A DNA stretch of 64,000 bases, from NCBI RefSeq assembly GCF_007993865.1, contig NZ_VIUH01000002.1, positions 310,001 through 374,000 of the forward strand. Direction: 5' to 3'. A program made the position numbers and the translations under genes. The number at the start of each line of letters is the position of its first letter. The stretch's first letter is position 1. This stretch comes from Pseudomonas sp. SJZ079 (GTDB lineage: Bacteria; Pseudomonadota; Gammaproteobacteria; Pseudomonadales; Pseudomonadaceae). Positions 17,252 to 27,735 of this stretch are shown piece by piece. The notes below the pieces were generated by a model that ran no database searches, was not told where the DNA came from, and saw only the letters and a list, made by a program, of their open reading frames with translations.

Positions 17252-18349
17252 ATGCGTATTCTGGTCACCGGTGGCGCGGGCTTTATTGGCTCGGCACTGA
17301 TCCGCCATCTGCTCAACGACACCAAGCATCAGGTGCTCAACCTCGACAAGCTGACCTACGCCGGCAACCTGGAGTCCCTGGCCAGTGTCGCGGACAACCC
17401 GCGCTACCAATTCCTGCAGGCCGATATAGTCGATCAGGCGGCGGTCGGCGCCGCGCTGGCGCAGTTTCAGCCGGACGCCATCATGCACCTGGCCGCCGAA
17501 TCCCATGTCGACCGTTCCATCGACGGCCCGGCGGCGTTTATCCAGACCAATATAGTCGGCACCTACAGCTTGCTGGAAGCCAGTCGCGCTTACTGGTCAG
17601 GCCTGCCGGAGGCACGCAAGCAGGCGTTTCGCTTCCACCATATTTCCACCGATGAGGTGTATGGCGACCTGCACGGCGTCGATGACCTGTTCAGCGAGAG
17701 CACGCCCTACGCACCCAGCTCGCCCTACTCGGCCAGCAAGGCCGCGTCCGACCACCTGGTGCGCGCCTGGCAGCGCACCTATGGGTTGCCGGTGCTGCTG
17801 ACCAACTGCTCGAACAACTACGGCCCCTACCACTTCCCCGAGAAACTCATCCCCCTGGTGATCCTCAACGCCCTGGATGGCAAGCCGCTACCGGTGTATG
17901 GCAACGGCCAGCAGGTGCGTGACTGGTTGTATGTCGAGGATCATGCCCGCGCCCTGCTCAAGGTGGTGAGCGAGGGGCGGGTGGGCGAGACCTACAACAT
18001 TGGCGGGCATAACGAGCAGAAGAACCTCCACGTGGTGGAAAGCATCTGCGCCTTGCTGGACGAGCTGGCGCCGCGACAAGCGGATCGCGGGGCAGCAGCC
18101 GGGTCACAAGCTGGCTCCTACAAAGAACTCATTACCTTTGTGCAGGACCGCCCCGGTCACGACCAGCGCTATGCCATCGACGCCGGCAAGATCGAGCGCG
18201 AGCTGGGCTGGAAGCCCGAAGAAACCTTCGCCAGCGGCCTGCGCAAGACCGTGAACTGGTATCTGGCCAATCTCGACTGGTGCCGCCGCGTGCAGGACGG
18301 CAGCTATCAACGCGAGCGCCTCGGTGCGCTCAAGGAGCACGACGCATGA
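17252..18349 (+). CDS. rmlB: dTDP-glucose 4,6-dehydratase (RmlB)
   Basis: A 365-aa extended SDR catalysing the second step of dTDP-L-rhamnose synthesis (dTDP-glucose to the 4-keto-6-deoxy sugar). It shows the NAD motif TGGAGFIG at the N-terminus, [21 protein letters not shown] with the catalytic Asp-Glu pair, and the YSASK tyrosine/lysine. The frame is open to 17039, but ATG 17252 is required for the Rossmann motif and follows a GAGGG site. The stop overlaps the rmlA start. The first about 210 codons of the open frame upstream belong to the insertion remnant and spacer. Confidence 0.96.
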   Translation: MRILVTGGAGFIGSALIRHLLNDTKHQVLNLDKLTYAGNLESLASVADNPRYQFLQADIVDQAAVGAALAQFQPDAIMHLAAESHVDRSIDGPAAFIQTNIVGTYSLLEASRAYWSGLPEARKQAFRFHHISTDEVYGDLHGVDDLFSESTPYAPSSPYSASKAASDHLVRAWQRTYGLPVLLTNCSNNYGPYHFPEKLIPLVILNALDGKPLPVYGNGQQVRDWLYVEDHARALLKVVSEGRVGETYNIGGHNEQKNLHVVESICALLDELAPRQADRGAAAGSQAGSYKELITFVQDRPGHDQRYAIDAGKIERELGWKPEETFASGLRKTVNWYLANLDWCRRVQDGSYQRERLGALKEHDA

Positions 18350-19218
18350 AAGGTATCATTCTCGCGGGCGGCTCCGGCAGCCGCCTGCACCCGATTACCC
18401 TCGGCGTGTCCAAGCAACTGCTGCCGATCTACGACAAACCGATGATCTACTACCCGATCTCGGTGCTGATGCTCGCCGGCATCCGCGACATCCTGATCAT
18501 CTCCACCCCCGAAGACCTGCCCAACTTCCAGAAGATGCTCGGCGACGGTAGCCAGTTCGGCGTGCGCTTCAGTTATGCCGAGCAGCCTTCGCCAGACGGC
18601 CTGGCCCAGGCCTTCCTGATCGGCGAGCAGTTCATTGGCCAGGACCCGGTGTGCCTGATCCTCGGCGACAACATCTTCCACGGCCAGGGCTTCGGCGAAC
18701 AGCTCAAACGCGCGGTCAACAGCCCCTCCGGGGCCAGCGTCTTCGGCTACTGGGTGAAAGACCCCGAACGCTTCGGCGTGGTCGAGTTCGACGCACAGGG
18801 CCGGGCGCTGTCGATCGAGGAAAAACCCGCCAAGCCAAAATCCCACTACGCCGTCACCGGCCTGTATTTCTATGACAACGACGTGATCGAGATCGCCAAG
18901 GCGGTGAAACCCTCGGCCCGCGGCGAACTGGAAATCACCGACGTCAACAACGCCTACCTGCAGCGCGGCGATCTGCGCGTCGAGCGCTTCGGCCGCGGTT
19001 TTGCCTGGCTCGACACCGGCACCCACGACAGCCTGCTGGAAGCCTCGCAGTACGTGCAGACCATCGAGCATCGCCAGGGCCTGAAGGTCGCCTGTCTGGA
19101 GGAAATCGCCTTCCACAATGGCTGGATCGACCGCGAACAATTGCTCAGCCAAGCCCAGGCTTTCGGCAAGACCGGCTACGGCCAATATCTGTTCAGCCTG
19201 GCGGAGGAGCACGCATGA
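18346..19218 (+). CDS. rmlA: Glucose-1-phosphate thymidylyltransferase (RmlA)
   Basis: A 290-aa nucleotidyltransferase catalysing dTTP + glucose-1-phosphate to dTDP-glucose. The signature [14 protein letters not shown] is at the N-terminus, then [15 protein letters not shown] and LGDNIFHG. It is the committed and typically feedback-inhibited step of the rhamnose pathway. It overlaps rmlB (ATGA) and rmlC (ATGA). In P. aeruginosa the order is rmlBDAC, so here rmlA directly follows rmlB. Confidence 0.96.
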   Translation: MKGIILAGGSGSRLHPITLGVSKQLLPIYDKPMIYYPISVLMLAGIRDILIISTPEDLPNFQKMLGDGSQFGVRFSYAEQPSPDGLAQAFLIGEQFIGQDPVCLILGDNIFHGQGFGEQLKRAVNSPSGASVFGYWVKDPERFGVVEFDAQGRALSIEEKPAKPKSHYAVTGLYFYDNDVIEIAKAVKPSARGELEITDVNNAYLQRGDLRVERFGRGFAWLDTGTHDSLLEASQYVQTIEHRQGLKVACLEEIAFHNGWIDREQLLSQAQAFGKTGYGQYLFSLAEEHA

Positions 19219-19760
19219 AGGTCATCGCAACCGATCTACCCGAGGTGTTGATCCTCGAACCCAAGGTCTTCGGCGACGAACGCGGCTTCTTCTATGAGAG
19301 CTTCAACGCCCGCGCCTTCGCCGAGGCCACCGGCCTGCAGCGCGAGTTCGTCCAGGACAACCACTCACGCTCGCAGCGTGGCGTGCTGCGCGGCCTGCAT
19401 TACCAAGTGCAGCAGGCCCAGGGCAAACTGGTGCGGGTCACCGCCGGCGAGGTCTTCGATGTGGCGGTGGATGTGCGCCGCAGCTCGCCGACCTTCGGCC
19501 GTTGGGTCGGTGTGCAGCTGTCCGCCGACAACAAGCGCCAGCTGTGGGTGCCGGAGGGCTTCGCCCATGGCTTCCTGGTGCTCAGCGAGTTCGCCGAATT
19601 TCTCTACAAGACCACCGACTACTACGCCCCGGAGCATGAGCGCTGCATCCGCTGGGACGACCCGAGCCTGGCCATCGACTGGCCGCTGAGCGAAGCGCCG
19701 CAACTCTCCGGCAAGGACCAGACTGGCCTCAGCCTCGACGATGCGGAGCTGGCGCCATGA
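19215..19760 (+). CDS. rmlC: dTDP-4-dehydrorhamnose 3,5-epimerase (RmlC)
   Basis: A 181-aa cupin-fold epimerase for the third step of dTDP-L-rhamnose synthesis. Visible features are [17 protein letters not shown], then [18 protein letters not shown] (catalytic histidine region), then [14 protein letters not shown]. Full family length. Both ends overlap the neighbours by 4 bases. Confidence 0.96.
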   Translation: MKVIATDLPEVLILEPKVFGDERGFFYESFNARAFAEATGLQREFVQDNHSRSQRGVLRGLHYQVQQAQGKLVRVTAGEVFDVAVDVRRSSPTFGRWVGVQLSADNKRQLWVPEGFAHGFLVLSEFAEFLYKTTDYYAPEHERCIRWDDPSLAIDWPLSEAPQLSGKDQTGLSLDDAELAP

Positions 19761-20626
19761 AGATTCTGTTGCTCGGCCAGCACGGCCAGGTCAGCCGCGA
19801 GCTGCATGCGAGCCTGCGGGATCAGGCCGAACTGATAGTGCGCGGCCGCGAGCAGCTGGACCTGGCCCAGCCCGAACAGATCCGTCAGCAGGTGCGCGCG
19901 CTGCGCCCCGGACTGATCATCAACGCTGCCGCCTACACCGCGGTGGACCAGGCCGAAAGCGAACCCGAGCTGGCCTTCGCGATTAACGCCGTGGCGCCAG
20001 GGGTGCTGGCCGAGGAAGCCGCCGCACTGGGTGCGCCACTGATCCACTACTCCACCGACTACGTCTACGACGGCTCGAAATCGGCGCCCTACGTCGAGAG
20101 CGATCCGACCAACCCGCTTGGCGTCTACGGCCAGAGCAAACTGGCCGGCGAACGGGCGCTGCAAGCGGTCGGCGGCGCGCAGCTGATTCTGCGCACCAGC
20201 TGGGTCTACTCGCTGCACGGACGCAACTTCCTGCTGACCATGCAGCGCCTGCTGCAGGAACGCGACGAGCTCAAGGTGGTCGCCGATCAGATCGGCGCGC
20301 CGACCTGGGCCGGCAGCATCGCCAGCACCACCGTCCAGCTGATCCAGCGCTGGCGTGAGGGTCAAGCCGGGCCCTGGGGTCTGTATCACCTCAGCGCCCA
20401 GGGCGAAACCTCCTGGTTCGGCTTCGCCAGCGCGATCGCCGAGCAGCTGCGCGCCGCAGGCAAGCGCGCCGGCCAGCTGCAGCCGATCCCGAGCAGCGCC
20501 TACCCCACTCCGGCGCAGCGCCCGCTCAACTCGCGCCTCGACTGCAGCCGCCTGCAACGCGACTGGCAGGTCCAGCTACCAAACTGGCACGACGCTCTGC
20601 TGGAGTGCTTGCACAGCCCGCGCTGA
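19757..20626 (+). CDS. rmlD: dTDP-4-dehydrorhamnose reductase (RmlD)
   Basis: A 289-aa SDR catalysing the last, NAD(P)H-dependent step to dTDP-L-rhamnose. It has a short nucleotide-binding N-terminus (ILLLGQHGQVSRELH), INAAAYTAVDQAESE, STDYVYDG and YGQSKLAGE with the catalytic Tyr/Lys. It is the last gene of the rml operon. The product supplies rhamnose for LPS core/O-antigen or rhamnolipid. Confidence 0.96.
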   Translation: MKILLLGQHGQVSRELHASLRDQAELIVRGREQLDLAQPEQIRQQVRALRPGLIINAAAYTAVDQAESEPELAFAINAVAPGVLAEEAAALGAPLIHYSTDYVYDGSKSAPYVESDPTNPLGVYGQSKLAGERALQAVGGAQLILRTSWVYSLHGRNFLLTMQRLLQERDELKVVADQIGAPTWAGSIASTTVQLIQRWREGQAGPWGLYHLSAQGETSWFGFASAIAEQLRAAGKRAGQLQPIPSSAYPTPAQRPLNSRLDCSRLQRDWQVQLPNWHDALLECLHSPR

Positions 20627-20659
20627 GGCCCGAATGTGCATAATGCGCCTGTCAGGCCG

Positions 20660-20785
20660 TTGAGAAACTACTGCGCTCGGCTATGCGGCGTTGAAATCAG
20701 GCTCAAAATGCTCATGTACAGCTCGTACACTGCGCTTTTTCGCCTGATTTCGCCTTGCCTAGCCATCGCTCGCTACATTTTTCAA
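20660..20785. repeat. 126-bp imperfect palindromic repeat between rmlD and dctB
   Basis: The outer arms are TTGAGAAA (20660-20667) and TTTTTCAA (20778-20785). The inner arms are AAATCAGGC (20694-20702) and GCCTGATTT (20742-20750). The centre is TGTAC-AGCTC-GTACA (20715-20729). The symmetry spans the whole element, which looks like a dispersed Pseudomonas intergenic repeat. It could also end rml transcription. Confidence 0.65.
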
Positions 20786-20815
20786 TGGCCTGCTGTCCCC
20801 CAGGCGCCGGATGCC

Positions 20816-22633
20816 ATGACCGCAACCATCCCCTCACCAAAACGACCGCGCTGGCGCAGCCTGGCCTTGCTGGCCCTGCTCCTGGCGCCCTTGCTCTGGC
20901 CGCTGCAACAGTTGGCCGAGCGCTATTACAGCGGCGCGCTGATCGAGCAGAACCGCCAGACCCTCGACCTCTATGTCGCCAACCTGCTGGGCACCCTGCG
21001 CCGTTACGAAGTGCTGCCGCAGATCCTCGGCGACCTGCCGGCCTTGCGTAACGCGCTGCTGCAACCGGATAACAGCGCCGACCTGAACCATGCCAATCGC
21101 CTGCTGCAGCAGGTGCGCGAGCAGACCGGCGCCGATGTGATCTACCTGATGGACCCTGGCGGCAAGACCCTGGCCGCCTCCAACTGGGATCAGCAGGACA
21201 GCTTCATCGAGCGCAACTTCGCCTTCCGCCCCTACTTTCGCGAGGCCTTTGCCGGACGGCCCGGGCGCTTCTTCGGCCTCGGCACCACGTCCGGCAAGCG
21301 CGGTTATTACTTTGCCGCCGCGGTGCGCGATGGCGCCGCCATCCTCGGTGTGCTGGTGGTCAAGGTCGACCTCGACCATACCGAAACCCTCTGGGGCAAC
21401 ACCCCGGAACAGCTGCTGGTGACCGATGCCAACGGCGTGGTGATCCTCACCTCGCGCAGCGACTGGCGCTTCCATGCCAGCCGCCCGCTGGACAATGCCG
21501 AGCGCGCGGCCATCGCCGCCAATCGCCCTTACCCGACCCTGGCGCCTGCGCCGCTGCGCATCGAGCCACGCACCTGGATTCGGCAAAGCCGCGAGCTGGC
21601 GGAAACCGGCTGGACGGTGAACATTCTCGCCCCGCGCCAGCTGATCGACCGTCCGGTGCGTACCGCCGTGGCCATAGGTGGCGGCACCCTGCTGCTGTTG
21701 ATGCTGCTGCTCGGGTTGTTGATGCAACGGCGTCGTCACTACCTCGAGCGCATCGCCCTGGACGCCCGCGCCCGCCAGCAACTGGAGCAACGGGTGCAGG
21801 AGCGCACCCAGGACCTGGAGCGGCTCAACAGCCGCCTGAAACAGGAAGTGCTGGAGCGCGAACAGGCCCAGCAGGAACTGCTGCGGGCCCAGGACGAACT
21901 GGTTCAGGCCGGCAAACTCTCCGCCCTCGGCACCATGAGCGCGAGCATCAGCCACGAGCTCAACCAGCCATTGGCGGCGATCCGCAGCTACGCCGACAAC
22001 GCCGGCGTGCTGCTCGACCATCAACGCAACGACGATGCTCGCGACAACCTCAAGCTGATCAGCCAGCTGACCGAGCGCATGGCCTCGATCATCGCCCACC
22101 TGCGCGCCTTCGCCCGGCGCGACCGCCACGCCCCGGAAAGCGTGGCCCTGCAACCGGCCATCGACGATGCCCTGGCGCTGCTGGCGAAACGCCGCAGGGC
22201 CATGCAGGTCGAGTTGATTCGCGATCTGCCCGAGGCCACGCTATGGGTGCAAGCCGGCGAAACCCGCCTGCGCCAGGTACTCGGCAATCTGCTGGCCAAT
22301 GCCCTCGACGCCCTCGCCGAGTGCCCGCAACCCAGGCGCCTCTGGCTCAGCACCGAACAGAACGCCGAGTGCGTCGAACTGCAGCTGCACGACAACGGCC
22401 CCGGCTTCTCTGCCGAGGCACTGCAACGCGCCCGCGAGCCGTTCTTCACCACCAAGACCAGCGCCCAGGGGCTGGGTCTCGGTCTGGCGATCTGCGATAC
22501 CTTGATGCGCGCCCTTGGCGGTGAATTGCTGTTCGCCAATCACCCCGATGGCGGCGCCCTGCTGACCCTGCGTCTGCGCGCCGCCAACCACGGCGGCAAC
22601 CAGCCCTTGGCCGCTGTTTCGAGTGAAAGCTAG
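20816..22633 (+). CDS. dctB: C4-dicarboxylate sensor histidine kinase (DctB-like)
   Basis: A 605-aa membrane kinase. TM1 lies at about residues 13-33, followed by a large periplasmic double-Cache-type domain to about 280, TM2 (AVAIGGGTLLLLMLLLGLLM), a coiled-coil linker rich in Gln/Glu, the phospho-acceptor ISHELNQPLAAIRSYADN near residue 380, and an ATPase domain (NLLANALDALAE, DNGPGFS, GLGLGLAI). It would sense succinate, fumarate or malate and phosphorylate DctD. ATG 20816 is chosen because upstream in-frame codons lie inside the repeat. Partner dctD follows after 84 bases. Confidence 0.88.
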   Translation: MTATIPSPKRPRWRSLALLALLLAPLLWPLQQLAERYYSGALIEQNRQTLDLYVANLLGTLRRYEVLPQILGDLPALRNALLQPDNSADLNHANRLLQQVREQTGADVIYLMDPGGKTLAASNWDQQDSFIERNFAFRPYFREAFAGRPGRFFGLGTTSGKRGYYFAAAVRDGAAILGVLVVKVDLDHTETLWGNTPEQLLVTDANGVVILTSRSDWRFHASRPLDNAERAAIAANRPYPTLAPAPLRIEPRTWIRQSRELAETGWTVNILAPRQLIDRPVRTAVAIGGGTLLLLMLLLGLLMQRRRHYLERIALDARARQQLEQRVQERTQDLERLNSRLKQEVLEREQAQQELLRAQDELVQAGKLSALGTMSASISHELNQPLAAIRSYADNAGVLLDHQRNDDARDNLKLISQLTERMASIIAHLRAFARRDRHAPESVALQPAIDDALALLAKRRRAMQVELIRDLPEATLWVQAGETRLRQVLGNLLANALDALAECPQPRRLWLSTEQNAECVELQLHDNGPGFSAEALQRAREPFFTTKTSAQGLGLGLAICDTLMRALGGELLFANHPDGGALLTLRLRAANHGGNQPLAAVSSES

Positions 22634-22717
22634 CCCAGTCGCCACTCGGGCACGAGATGTGCAGTCAGGAACGTTTTGCGTGGCCCGTTTCCACCCGCCT
22701 GCTGAGGATTTTGCTTC

Positions 22718-24109
22718 ATGACCAGCCTCGACGCCCGTAGCCAAGTGCTGTTGATCGACGACGACCCCCATCTGCGCCAAGCCCTGAGCCAGACCCTCGA
22801 CCTGGCCGGGCTGAAAGTCGTCAGCCTGGCCGATGCCCGCGGCGTCGCCGCGCGTATCGAGCGCGACTGGCCGGGCGTGGTGGTCAGCGACATTCGCATG
22901 CCGGGCGTCGACGGTCTGGAACTGCTCGGACAGCTGCACGAGCAGGACCCCGAACTGCCGGTGCTGCTGATCACCGGCCACGGTGACGTACCCCTGGCGG
23001 TCCAGGCGATGCGAGCCGGCGCCTACGACTTTCTCGAGAAACCCTTCGCCAGTGGCGACCTGCTCGACAGCGTGCGCCGCGCCCTGGCCCTGCGCCAGCT
23101 GGTGCTGGACAACCGCAGCCTGCGCCTGGCGCTGTCCGATCGCCAGGCCCTCGGCACGCGCCTGGTCGGCCAGTCCCCGGCAATGCAGCGCCTGCGCGAG
23201 CAGATCGGCGCCCTGGCCAACATCGGCGCCGATGTATTGATCCTCGGCGAAACCGGCGCCGGCAAGGAGGTGGTGGCGCGCGCCCTGCACGATCTGTCGA
23301 ACCGCCGCGAGGGTCCCTTCGTGGCGATCAACGCCGGCGCCCTGGCCGAATCGGTGGTGGAGAGCGAGCTGTTCGGCCACGAGCCGGGCGCCTTCACCGG
23401 CGCGCAGAAGCGCCGCATCGGCAAGTTCGAGTTCGCCAATGGCGGCACCCTGTTCCTCGACGAAATCGAGAGCATGAGCCTGGAGGTGCAGGTCAAACTG
23501 CTGCGCCTGCTGCAGGAACGGGTGGTCGAACGCCTCGGCGGCAATCAGTTGATTGCCCTGGACATCCGCATCATCGCCGCGACCAAAGAGGATTTGCGCC
23601 AGGCCGCCGACCAGGGGCGTTTTCGCGCCGACCTGTATTACCGCCTGAACGTCGCCCCGCTGCGCATCCCGCCGCTGCGCGAGCGCGGCGAGGACAGCCT
23701 GTTGCTGTTCCAGCACTTCGCCGATGCCGCCAGCGCCCGCCACGGCCTGCCCGGCCGCACCTTGCAACCGGGGCAACGCGCCCTGCTACTGCGTCACGCC
23801 TGGCCGGGCAACGTACGCGAACTGCAGAACGCCGCCGAGCGTTTCGCCCTGGGCCTGGATCTTGGCCTGGACCTGGAGGTCGGTCTGCCCAGCCTGGAGT
23901 CAGATCCGGCGATGCCCAGCACCCTCAGCGAGCAAGTCGAAGCCTTCGAACGCGCCTTGATCGCCGCCGAGCTGAGCCGCTCGCACAGTTCGCTGCGCAG
24001 CCTGGCCGAAGCACTCGGCATACCGCGCAAGACCCTGCACGACAAATTGCGCAAGCACGGGTTGAACTTCGCCGACGCTGGCGGAAGCTCGCCAGACGAC
24101 CTCGACTAA
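22718..24109 (+). CDS. dctD: C4-dicarboxylate response regulator, sigma-54 activator (DctD-like)
   Basis: A 463-aa NtrC-class regulator. The receiver domain has the acidic pair near residue 14 and the phospho-acceptor D58 in VVVSDIRMPG. The AAA+ domain has Walker A LGETGAGKE at about 178, the sigma-54 contact loop GAFTGA at about 225, and Walker B GGTLFLDEIES. A Fis-type C-terminal helix-turn-helix ends the protein (SLRSLAEALGIPRKTLHDKLRKHGL). All required elements are intact. It most likely activates the sigma-54 promoter found just downstream, ahead of dctP. Confidence 0.92.
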   Translation: MTSLDARSQVLLIDDDPHLRQALSQTLDLAGLKVVSLADARGVAARIERDWPGVVVSDIRMPGVDGLELLGQLHEQDPELPVLLITGHGDVPLAVQAMRAGAYDFLEKPFASGDLLDSVRRALALRQLVLDNRSLRLALSDRQALGTRLVGQSPAMQRLREQIGALANIGADVLILGETGAGKEVVARALHDLSNRREGPFVAINAGALAESVVESELFGHEPGAFTGAQKRRIGKFEFANGGTLFLDEIESMSLEVQVKLLRLLQERVVERLGGNQLIALDIRIIAATKEDLRQAADQGRFRADLYYRLNVAPLRIPPLRERGEDSLLLFQHFADAASARHGLPGRTLQPGQRALLLRHAWPGNVRELQNAAERFALGLDLGLDLEVGLPSLESDPAMPSTLSEQVEAFERALIAAELSRSHSSLRSLAEALGIPRKTLHDKLRKHGLNFADAGGSSPDDLD

Positions 24110-24152
24110 CTGGCGGATTCCCGCCAAATCCTGCCCCAGCCAACGCCCCGCA

Positions 24153-25412
<1,260 letters not shown>

Positions 25413-25423
25413 GGCCGGAGAGC

Positions 25424-25524
25424 CGTAGGGTGGGCAGGCGCTTACAGGCCCTGACCCACCACCGATGCCCCGCGCATCGACACGCTGCAACTGGTGGGAC
25501 GGCGCCACGGCCTCCCACCCTACG
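25424..25524. repeat. Inverted repeat between dctP and dctQ
   Basis: CGTAGGGTGGG (25424-25434) and CCCACCCTACG (25514-25524) bracket 79 bases that also contain internal complementary CCCACC/GGTGGG segments. It resembles a REP pair. It sits within the dctPQM operon, so it may stabilise the dctP portion of the mRNA and raise binding-protein output relative to DctQM. Confidence 0.6.
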
Positions 25525-25557
25525 TTCTTTCCAACTCCGTATCGGGAGAAGCTATCC

Positions 25558-26205
25558 ATGAATGCCTTGCGGCGCGTCTGGGATCACTTCGAGGAAGGCT
25601 TTATCGCCTTCCTCCTGGCCGCCATGACGCTGGTGACATTCGTCTACGTCATCCTCAACAACCTCTACACCCTGTTCTACAACCTCGCCGACCGTTGGCC
25701 CGCCGCCAGCGAAAGCCTGTTCGCCATCGGCGACAGCATTCTCGGGATGGCCCAGGCCATGACCTGGAGCATCTCCCTGACCAAGGCCCTGTTCGCCTGG
25801 TTGATCTTTTTCGGCCTGGCCTATGGTGTGCGCACCGCCGGACATATCGGCGTCGACGCCCTGGTCAAGTTGGCGAGCAAGCCGGTGCAACGGGCCATCG
25901 GCCTGATCGCCTGCCTCGCCTGCCTGGGCTATGCCGGGCTGATCAGCGTGGCCAGCTTCGACTGGGTGCACACCCTGTTTATCGCCGGCATCGGTGCCGA
26001 AGACCTCGGCCACTACGGCATCCAGCAGTGGCATATCACCCTGATCGTGCCGTTCGGCTACGCCATGGTGTTCATCCGCTTCCTGGAAATTCTCGTGCGC
26101 ATCCTGCGCAACCAGCAGACCGGCCTGGGCCTGGCGGATGAAGCCGCCGAGGCGATGAAGCTGACCGAGCACGACGAGCCCCAGCACAAGGAGCCCAAGC
26201 AATGA
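25558..26205 (+). CDS. dctQ: TRAP transporter small membrane subunit (DctQ)
   Basis: A 215-aa inner-membrane protein with four hydrophobic segments. Its position directly before dctM and its length identify it as DctQ. A GGGAGAAG site precedes ATG 25558. The stop overlaps dctM by 4 bases. It stabilises or couples the large subunit DctM in sodium-driven uptake. Confidence 0.9.
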   Translation: MNALRRVWDHFEEGFIAFLLAAMTLVTFVYVILNNLYTLFYNLADRWPAASESLFAIGDSILGMAQAMTWSISLTKALFAWLIFFGLAYGVRTAGHIGVDALVKLASKPVQRAIGLIACLACLGYAGLISVASFDWVHTLFIAGIGAEDLGHYGIQQWHITLIVPFGYAMVFIRFLEILVRILRNQQTGLGLADEAAEAMKLTEHDEPQHKEPKQ

Positions 26206-27485
26206 CCATCCTGTTCCTCTTCGTGCTGCTGTTCCTGATGATGTTCATCGGCGTGCCGGTGGCCGTGTCCCTCGGCCTGGCCGGCTCGGTGACCATCATG
26301 CTGTTCAGCCCGGACTCGGTGCGCTCGCTGGCGATCAAGCTGTTCGAGACCAGCGAGCACTACACCCTGCTGGCGATCCCGTTCTTCCTGTTGTCCGGCG
26401 CCTTCATGACCACCGGCGGCGTGGCCAAGCGCCTGATCGACTTCGCCAACGCCTGCGTCGGCCATATCCGTGGCGGTCTGGCAATCTCCGCGGTGCTGGC
26501 CTGCATGCTGTTTGCCGCGCTGTCCGGCTCCTCGCCGGCGACCGTGGCCGCGGTCGGCTCGATCGCCATCGCCGGCATGGTGCGCTCCGGTTACCCGCAG
26601 GCCTTCGGCGCCGGCATCGTGTGTAACGCCGGCACCCTGGGCATCCTGATTCCACCGTCGATCGTCATGGTGGTGTACGCCGCCGCCACCGAGCAGTCGG
26701 TCGGCAAGCTGTTCATGGCCGGCGTGGTACCCGGCCTGCTGCTGGGTGTGGCCTTGATGGTCGCGATCTACATAGTCGCGCGCAAGATGGATCTGCCGGC
26801 CCTGCCGCGCGCCAGTTTCCGTGAGTTCATCCGCGCCGCGCGCAAGGCCATCTGGGGCCTGCTGCTGATGGTGATCATCCTCGGCGGTATCTACTCGGGC
26901 ATGTTCACCCCGACCGAAGCGGCCGCGGTGGCGGCGGTCTATGCCGGCTTCGTGGCGCTGTTCGTGTACAAGGACATGAGCCTGCGCGAGTGCCCCAAGG
27001 TGCTGCTGGAGTCCGGCAAGCTGACCATCATGCTGATGTTCATCATCGCCAACGCCATGCTCTTCGCCCACGTGCTGACCACCGAGCAGATCCCCCAGAC
27101 GATTACCGCCTGGGTCATCGAGGCCGGCCTGCAACCCTGGCAGTTCCTCATGGTGGTGAACATCGTGCTGCTGGTCGCCGGCGCCTTCATGGAGCCCTCG
27201 GCGATCATCCTGATCCTCGCGCCGATCCTCTTCCCGATTGCCGTGCAACTGGGCATCGACCCGATCCACCTGGGCATCATCATGGTGGTGAACATGGAGA
27301 TCGGCCTGATCACCCCGCCGGTGGGGCTCAACTTGTTCGTCACCTCGGCGGTGACCGGCATGCCGCTGACCGCGGTGATCCGCGCGGCCTGGCCGTGGCT
27401 GATGCTGCTGCTGAGCTTCCTGCTGGTGATCACCTACATCCCGGCGATCAGCATGGCCCTGCCGAATTGGCTGGGCATGAGCTGA
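26202..27485 (+). CDS. dctM: TRAP transporter large permease (DctM)
   Basis: A 427-aa protein with about 12 hydrophobic helices and typical DctM stretches: ALSGSSPATVAAVGSIAI, NAGTLGILIPPSIVMVVYA and GLITPPVGLNLFV. It forms the transport channel, driven by sodium and fed by DctP. It ends the dct operon and is followed by a strong terminator at 27520. Confidence 0.95.
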   Translation: MTILFLFVLLFLMMFIGVPVAVSLGLAGSVTIMLFSPDSVRSLAIKLFETSEHYTLLAIPFFLLSGAFMTTGGVAKRLIDFANACVGHIRGGLAISAVLACMLFAALSGSSPATVAAVGSIAIAGMVRSGYPQAFGAGIVCNAGTLGILIPPSIVMVVYAAATEQSVGKLFMAGVVPGLLLGVALMVAIYIVARKMDLPALPRASFREFIRAARKAIWGLLLMVIILGGIYSGMFTPTEAAAVAAVYAGFVALFVYKDMSLRECPKVLLESGKLTIMLMFIIANAMLFAHVLTTEQIPQTITAWVIEAGLQPWQFLMVVNIVLLVAGAFMEPSAIILILAPILFPIAVQLGIDPIHLGIIMVVNMEIGLITPPVGLNLFVTSAVTGMPLTAVIRAAWPWLMLLLSFLLVITYIPAISMALPNWLGMS

Positions 27486-27519
27486 CCGGCAACCCTTTAG
27501 TGCTCGATGTGCACACTAC

Positions 27520-27546
27520 GCCCGGCTTGGAGCCGGGCATTTTTTT
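27520..27546 (+). terminator. Terminator of the dctPQM operon
   Basis: GCCCGGCT-TGG-AGCCGGGC forms a perfect 8-bp stem followed by A and seven T. It is a strong rho-independent terminator about 35 bases after dctM. Confidence 0.93.
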
Positions 27547-27554
27547 GTGCTCGG

Positions 27555-27627
27555 TGTAGGAGCCGGCTTGCTGGCGATCCGGGCCGACAAACAGCACAAA
27601 AGCATCGCCAGCAAGCTGGCTCCTACA
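27555..27627. repeat. Pseudomonas REP pair (REPIN-like)
   Basis: TGTAGGAGCCGGCTTGCTGG on the left and its near-exact complement (24-base arms, one mismatch) on the right are separated by about 25 bases. This is the classic head-to-head REP arrangement of Pseudomonas intergenic regions. Confidence 0.85.
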
Positions 27628-27735
27628 TGGGACTGCTGCATGCCACGCTAGCCTTTTTGCTCTGTTTAGAGGGTAGCTTTCAGCCTGCGAGCAGCGGTCG
27701 CGGGCCGGGGCCAGCCGCGCAACATGGCGCCCACC

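Noticed and set aside
22241..23776. Antisense frame under dctB/dctD
   Set aside because: Composition typical of antisense shadows; dctD motifs on the plus strand are complete.
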